Source: Nocardioides zhouii
GTDB lineage: Bacteria; Actinomycetota; Actinomycetes; Propionibacteriales; Nocardioidaceae
Direction of reading: 5' to 3'
DNA: 64,000 nt
Assembly: GCF_004137345.1 (NCBI RefSeq)
Contig: NZ_SDWV01000009.1
Coordinates: 62,001-126,000 of the forward strand
Numbering within the stretch: position 1 is the stretch's first letter; each line of letters begins with the position of its first letter. The notes beneath the pieces were generated by a model that did not search any database, was not told the DNA's origin, and saw only the letters and a list, made by a program, of their open reading frames with translations. Both the position numbers and the translations under genes were made by a program. Of this stretch, positions 60,539 to 64,000 are shown in pieces.

Positions 60539-61548
60539 ACCACCCCGCCGTCTGGGCGCTGCGCCGCCTGGTCGTCGCGCCGGCCGTGATCGGGCTGACC
60601 ATCGCCCTCTGGGTGACGTTCCCGCTGTGGCTGCTCACCGCGGCCGCCCTGTCGCCGCTGCTGCCGGGGCGGTGGCGGGCGCTCCGGCTGCTGTGGGTCC
60701 TGGTCGTCTACCTGACCTTCGAGACGCTGCTCCTGGCCGTGATGCTGGGTCTGTGGCTCGCCAGCGGGTTCGGCTGGCGGATCCGTTCGCCGTACTTCGC
60801 CGGCATCCACTACGACCTGGTGCAGGGGACGCTGCTGGTCTTCTTCCGCGAGGCACGGCGCGTCCTGGCGCTGCGGATCCGCACCGACGGCCCCCACCCG
60901 CCGCGGGTGCCCGCGGGTCCGGTGCTGGTGATGTGCCGCCACGCGGGGCCCGGCGACTCGTTCATCCTGATGTACGCACTCCTCCACTGGTACGCCCGCG
61001 AGCCGCGGGTGGTCCTCAAGAACACGCTCGCCTGGGACCCGGCGATCGACGTCGTCCTGCGGCGGATCCCGGCCCGCTTCATCTCGCCCAACCCGGAGGC
61101 CGGCGAGGACCTCGAGTCGCAGATCGCGCACCTGGCGACGGGCCTCGACCACAACGACGCCTTCGTGATCTTCCCCGAGGGCGGCAACTTCACGGCCGCG
61201 CGCCGCGAGAAGGCCATCGCGCGGCTGCGCAGGCTCGGCCTCGAGCGGATGGCGGTGCGCGCCGAGGACATGACCCACGTGCTGGCGCCGCGCCCGGGCG
61301 GCGTACTGGCAGCGCTGGACGCCGCACCCGACGCCGACGTGCTGATGGTCGCGCACACCGGCCTCGACCACCTGGTGACGGTGAGCGACCTGTGGCGCGA
61401 GCTGCCGATGGACAAGCAGATCACCATGCGGTGGTGGCAGGTCTCCCGCGACGAGATCCCCGAGGGCCGCGACGAGCGGATCGAGTGGCTCTACGGCTGG
61501 TGGGAGCAAGTCGATGCGTGGATCGAGGAGAACCGCGTCGACTCCTGA
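60535..61548 (+). CDS. Membrane-bound PlsC-like acyltransferase
   Basis: 337 residues. Two or three N-terminal membrane helices (~8-75), then the acyltransferase site with CRHAGPGDSF (H-x4-D) and VIFPEGGNFT. The cytosolic domain extends to ~320. It probably transfers an acyl group to lysophospholipid or glycerolipid. The GTG at 60535 is decided by overlap with the patatin stop. It may re-acylate products of the patatin (inference). Two tandem hairpins follow its stop. Confidence 0.85.
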   Translation: MNHPAVWALRRLVVAPAVIGLTIALWVTFPLWLLTAAALSPLLPGRWRALRLLWVLVVYLTFETLLLAVMLGLWLASGFGWRIRSPYFAGIHYDLVQGTLLVFFREARRVLALRIRTDGPHPPRVPAGPVLVMCRHAGPGDSFILMYALLHWYAREPRVVLKNTLAWDPAIDVVLRRIPARFISPNPEAGEDLESQIAHLATGLDHNDAFVIFPEGGNFTAARREKAIARLRRLGLERMAVRAEDMTHVLAPRPGGVLAALDAAPDADVLMVAHTGLDHLVTVSDLWRELPMDKQITMRWWQVSRDEIPEGRDERIEWLYGWWEQVDAWIEENRVDS

Positions 61549-61598
61549 GCGGTGGTCCAGCCACACTCTGCGCGCCGGGACAGTGGGTGGACCACCGC
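61549..61598. repeat. Hairpin repeat, copy 1
   Basis: GCGGTGGTCCAGCCAC (61549-61564) and GTGGGTGGACCACCGC (61583-61598) pair over 16 bp with one mismatch. It begins right after the acyltransferase stop. Confidence 0.7.
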
Positions 61599-61615
61599 CA
61601 CGACCGTGAACGCAA

Positions 61616-61675
61616 CTCGAGCGGTGGCCCAGCCACATCTCGTACGCCGAAAGTGTGGGTGGACCACCGCTCGAG
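61616..61675. repeat. Hairpin repeat, copy 2
   Basis: Arms of about 22 bp with two mismatches, starting CTCGAGCGGTGG and ending CCACCGCTCGAG. It shares CCAGCCAC and GTGGGTGGACCACCGC with copy 1. It is probably also a bidirectional transcript end, as the flanking genes converge. Confidence 0.7.
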
Positions 61676-61695
61676 GCAGGGGTGCGTGCGGGGGG

Positions 61696-62487
61696 CTACT
61701 TCTTCTTCGGGACGTCCTCGATGTCGATGATCTCGGCGGGCTCGTCGGGAGTGGTCGCGTCGTGCGCGCCCTCGACTGCGTCGCTGATCGCCTCACCGGG
61801 GGCGCCGCCACCGATGTCGTCGGTGGCCGGCGGGTCGGCGGTCACCACGTCGTCGGCGGTGACCTCCTCGATCGGGTCGTTGAGCGGGTCGGCGTTCGGG
61901 TCGACCGACGTCGTGGCCGGGGTCACCGGCGCTGCCGGGGCGGCCGGCTTCGGCGGGGCCGGCGGGACGTACGTCGACTGCCAGTTGGCGCTCTCGTCCT
62001 GCTTGCCCTTGAGCTTGCTGAAGATCACGCCGCCGATGGCGAGGAGGCCGCCGAGCAGCAGCACCTTCTTGAGCTTGCCGCCCTTGGGCTCGGGCTCGAT
62101 GCCACGCAGCTCGTTGGCCCTGGCGATCGCGGCGTCACGGCCGGAGGCCGCCCGCTCGGCGGCGATCGCGGCGCCGGCGGAGGCCTTCTCGGCGGCGCTG
62201 GCGCGGTAGTCGGCCAGCAGCGGTGCGGCCTTCTCGCGGGCCTCGGTGGCCTTGGCGGCGGCAACCGCGGCGCCGGCAGTGGCGGCCTCGGCGGCGCGCG
62301 CGCGGCCCTCCTCGATGAGGGGCGTCGCCTTGTCGCGCGCGTCGGTGAGGGCCGGCCCGGCCTTGTCCACGGCCTGCTCCCACGCCGACTCCAGCTGGGG
62401 GATGACGGTCTCCGTGAGCTGGTCCGTGAGCTGGTCGACGTAGTCGTGGGCGCGGTCCATGAGGGACTTCTTGCGGCCGAAAGGCAT
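61696..62487 (-). CDS. Hypothetical helical protein with one membrane span and acidic tail
   Basis: 263 residues. A long Ala/Glu/Arg-rich amphipathic helical region (~12-130, reminiscent of late-embryogenesis or apolipoprotein-like repeats) is followed by a basic patch and one hydrophobic span (~138-155, KKVLLLGGLLAIGGVIFSKL). A Pro/Ala-rich then Asp/Glu-rich disordered tail ends in KKK. AGGAGG precedes the ATG. Homologues are common near ppiA in Nocardioidaceae, but I know no function. It could be a membrane-surface or stress-related protein. Confidence 0.65.
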   Translation of the reverse strand: MPFGRKKSLMDRAHDYVDQLTDQLTETVIPQLESAWEQAVDKAGPALTDARDKATPLIEEGRARAAEAATAGAAVAAAKATEAREKAAPLLADYRASAAEKASAGAAIAAERAASGRDAAIARANELRGIEPEPKGGKLKKVLLLGGLLAIGGVIFSKLKGKQDESANWQSTYVPPAPPKPAAPAAPVTPATTSVDPNADPLNDPIEEVTADDVVTADPPATDDIGGGAPGEAISDAVEGAHDATTPDEPAEIIDIEDVPKKK

Positions 62488-62678
62488 GCCTGACCTCCTA
62501 AGTCTGTGAGCCTCCATCTCACCATGCCCACCCTGAGCCGACCAGCCCCGTCCGGGTGGGGGGACCCGGCACCGGCTGGGGCACGGGCCGGAGCGTGGGT
62601 GCCGCGTGGCAGGATCGAGGCGCACGCTCGGCGTGCACCCAGACCCAGCAGTTGACCCACATGCGAGAGGCACATCCC

Positions 62679-63191
62679 ATGGCCGACCAGAAGGCGACCC
62701 TCAAGACCAACCGGGGCGACATCGTCATCAACCTCTTCCCGAACCACGCCCCCGAGACCGTCGACAACTTCGTCGGCCTCGCCGAGGGCACCAAGGACTA
62801 CCGCGACGACGCGGGCCGCAGCGGGGAGAAGTACTACGACGGGCTCGGCTTCCACCGGGTGATCGACGGGTTCATGATCCAGGGCGGGTGCCCGCTCGGC
62901 ACCGGCACCGGCGGCCCGGGCTACACGTTCAAGGACGAGGTCCACCCCGAGCTCGTCTTCGACAAGCCCTACCTGCTCGCGATGGCCAACGCCGGCCCCG
63001 GCACCAACGGCTCGCAGTTCTTCATCACCCTCGGCGCCACCCCGTGGCTCAACCGCAAGCACACGATCTTCGGTGAGGTGGCCGACCAGTCCAGCCGCGA
63101 CGTGGTCGACGCCATCGGCACCACCGCGACCGGTGCGATGGACCGTCCCGCCGAGCCCGTGGTGATCGAGTCCGTCACCATCGAGCGCTGA
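62679..63191 (+). CDS. ppiA: Cyclophilin-type peptidyl-prolyl cis-trans isomerase
   Basis: 170 residues. Cyclophilin core with FHRVIDGFMIQGGCP, GSQFFITLG and HTIFGEV, including the active-site Arg, Phe, Met, Gln and His positions. No signal peptide, so cytoplasmic. The ATG at 62679 has GAGAGG 8 nt before it. Position between gyrA and the rhomboid gene is conserved in actinobacteria. Confidence 0.95.
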   Translation: MADQKATLKTNRGDIVINLFPNHAPETVDNFVGLAEGTKDYRDDAGRSGEKYYDGLGFHRVIDGFMIQGGCPLGTGTGGPGYTFKDEVHPELVFDKPYLLAMANAGPGTNGSQFFITLGATPWLNRKHTIFGEVADQSSRDVVDAIGTTATGAMDRPAEPVVIESVTIER

Positions 63192-63224
63192 CCGACCACC
63201 CACCGCCCCCGAGCCACTGACGCC

Positions 63225-64000
63225 GTGACCGAACCGACCGAGGGCGTGCCCGCGACCGGGGTGCCGACCTGTTACCGGCACCCCGATCGCGAGACCTGGA
63301 TCCGCTGCCAGCGCTGCGACAAGCCGATCTGCCCCGACTGCATGCGCGACGCAGCCGTCGGCTTCCACTGCCCCGACTGCGTCAAGGCGGCCAGCAAGGG
63401 CTCGCGCCAGAACCGGGCGATGTACGGCGGCGAGCGCAGCGCCGACCCGCGCCTGACGACGTACGTGCTGATCGGCATCAACGCCGTGGTGTGGCTCGTG
63501 ATCGCGGCCACGGGCGGTGGAGCCTCACGACTCGCCAACCTGTTCTCGCTGGCACCGACAGGGCTGTGCGAGCTGTCCGACGGGTCGGGTCGCTTCTACC
63601 CGGACGTGACGGACCGGGCCACGTGCTCGACGCTCCCCATCACCGAGTGGCACGCGGGCGTCGCCGACGGCGCCTGGTGGCAGCTGATCACCAGCAACTT
63701 CACCCACGTGGAGATCTGGCACGTCGCGCTGAACCTGTTCGCGCTGTACATCTTCGGTCCCGCCCTCGAAGGGATCATCGGACGGGCGAGGTTCCTCGCC
63801 GTCTACCTGATCGGCGGGCTGGCCTCGTCGGTGCTGGTGCTCTTCCTCAGCGGTGAGCACAGCTCGACCCTCGGGGCGTCCGGGGCGTTGTTCGCGTTGC
63901 TCGGCGCGCTGCTGGTGACGGCCCGCAAGGCCCGGCTCAACTCGCAGTGGCTGGTGCAGAACCTGACCCTCGGCGTGATCATCACCGTCGTCGGCTGGCG
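63225..64000 (+). CDS. Rhomboid-family intramembrane serine protease, 3' end outside window
   Basis: At least 258 residues. An N-terminal zinc-binding B-box-like segment (CYRH...CQRCDKPICPDC...FHCPDC) precedes the rhomboid domain. The first membrane helix (~78-92), a loop, the N-terminal motif HVEIWHVALNLFALYIFGP and the catalytic Ser in TLGASGALFALLGAL are visible; the catalytic His helix would lie beyond the window. GTG start at 63225, 33 nt after ppiA. Substrates unknown. Confidence 0.92.
   Translation, partial: MTEPTEGVPATGVPTCYRHPDRETWIRCQRCDKPICPDCMRDAAVGFHCPDCVKAASKGSRQNRAMYGGERSADPRLTTYVLIGINAVVWLVIAATGGGASRLANLFSLAPTGLCELSDGSGRFYPDVTDRATCSTLPITEWHAGVADGAWWQLITSNFTHVEIWHVALNLFALYIFGPALEGIIGRARFLAVYLIGGLASSVLVLFLSGEHSSTLGASGALFALLGALLVTARKARLNSQWLVQNLTLGVIITVVGW

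Overview
The window is a GC-rich (roughly 70 percent) actinobacterial chromosome segment that spans the replication origin. Gene order (parB-parA-rsmG-jag-yidC-yidD-rnpA-rpmH / dnaA-oriC-dnaN-gnd-recF-dciA-gyrB-gyrA-DUF3566-tRNA-Ile-tRNA-Ala), four parS sites, a Nocardioidaceae-type protein repertoire and dispersed repeats with GGTCTCGATAC and TACTCGACC ends all point to Nocardioides or a close relative. This placement is inference; no 16S rRNA gene is present.

Layout. 1-1004: 3' part of trxB. 1037-24917 (all minus strand): one long, tightly overlapped type VII secretion-like (WXG100/EccC) locus. In transcription order it holds a ~2000-residue Ig-like/FN3 surface protein, MoxR ATPase, DUF58 protein, transglutaminase-fold membrane protein, RDD-FHA protein, PP2C phosphatase, FHA protein, Ser/Thr kinase, FHA protein with a basic C-terminal domain, FHA-containing EccC ATPase, a WXG100 protein, and two larger proteins with WXG100 heads (one with a lipase-type tail) separated by an unrecognised 200-residue protein. 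No EccB, EccD, EccE or mycosin gene is visible. A histidine kinase/LuxR response-regulator pair (25083-28044) lies immediately upstream on the same strand.

28282-32606: MarR regulator with a membrane protein, trxA, GNAT acetyltransferase, aminotransferase and PlsC-type acyltransferase. 32731-38014 (minus): parB, parA, rsmG, jag, yidC, yidD, rnpA, rpmH. 38015-40368: dnaA with its upstream region, and the dnaA-dnaN gap that is the probable oriC. 40369-50065 (plus): dnaN, gnd, recF, dciA, gyrB, gyrA and a DUF3566 membrane protein, followed by tRNA-Ile(GAT), a DLW-39-type microprotein and tRNA-Ala(TGC).

50528-51625: a ~1.1 kb islet flanked by 17-bp direct repeats, one copy overlapping the tRNA-Ala 3' end; its only gene encodes a NYN-domain protein. 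51621-56802: TPR-LuxR regulator, SAM methyltransferase, cupin protein and a large regulator. 56959-58526: DGPF/YCII protein with an ECF42-type sigma factor. 58561-61548: SURF1, a small membrane protein, patatin and a PlsC-type acyltransferase. 61549-61675: two tandem hairpin repeats. 61696-64000: helical membrane-associated protein, cyclophilin PpiA and the 5' part of a rhomboid protease gene.

The most notable system is the secretion-like locus. It sits between trxB and trxA, carries a full phosphorylation circuit (kinase, phosphatase and four FHA domains), contains a transglutaminase-fold protein with Asp in place of the catalytic Cys, and has its WXG100 gene bracketed by strong hairpins.
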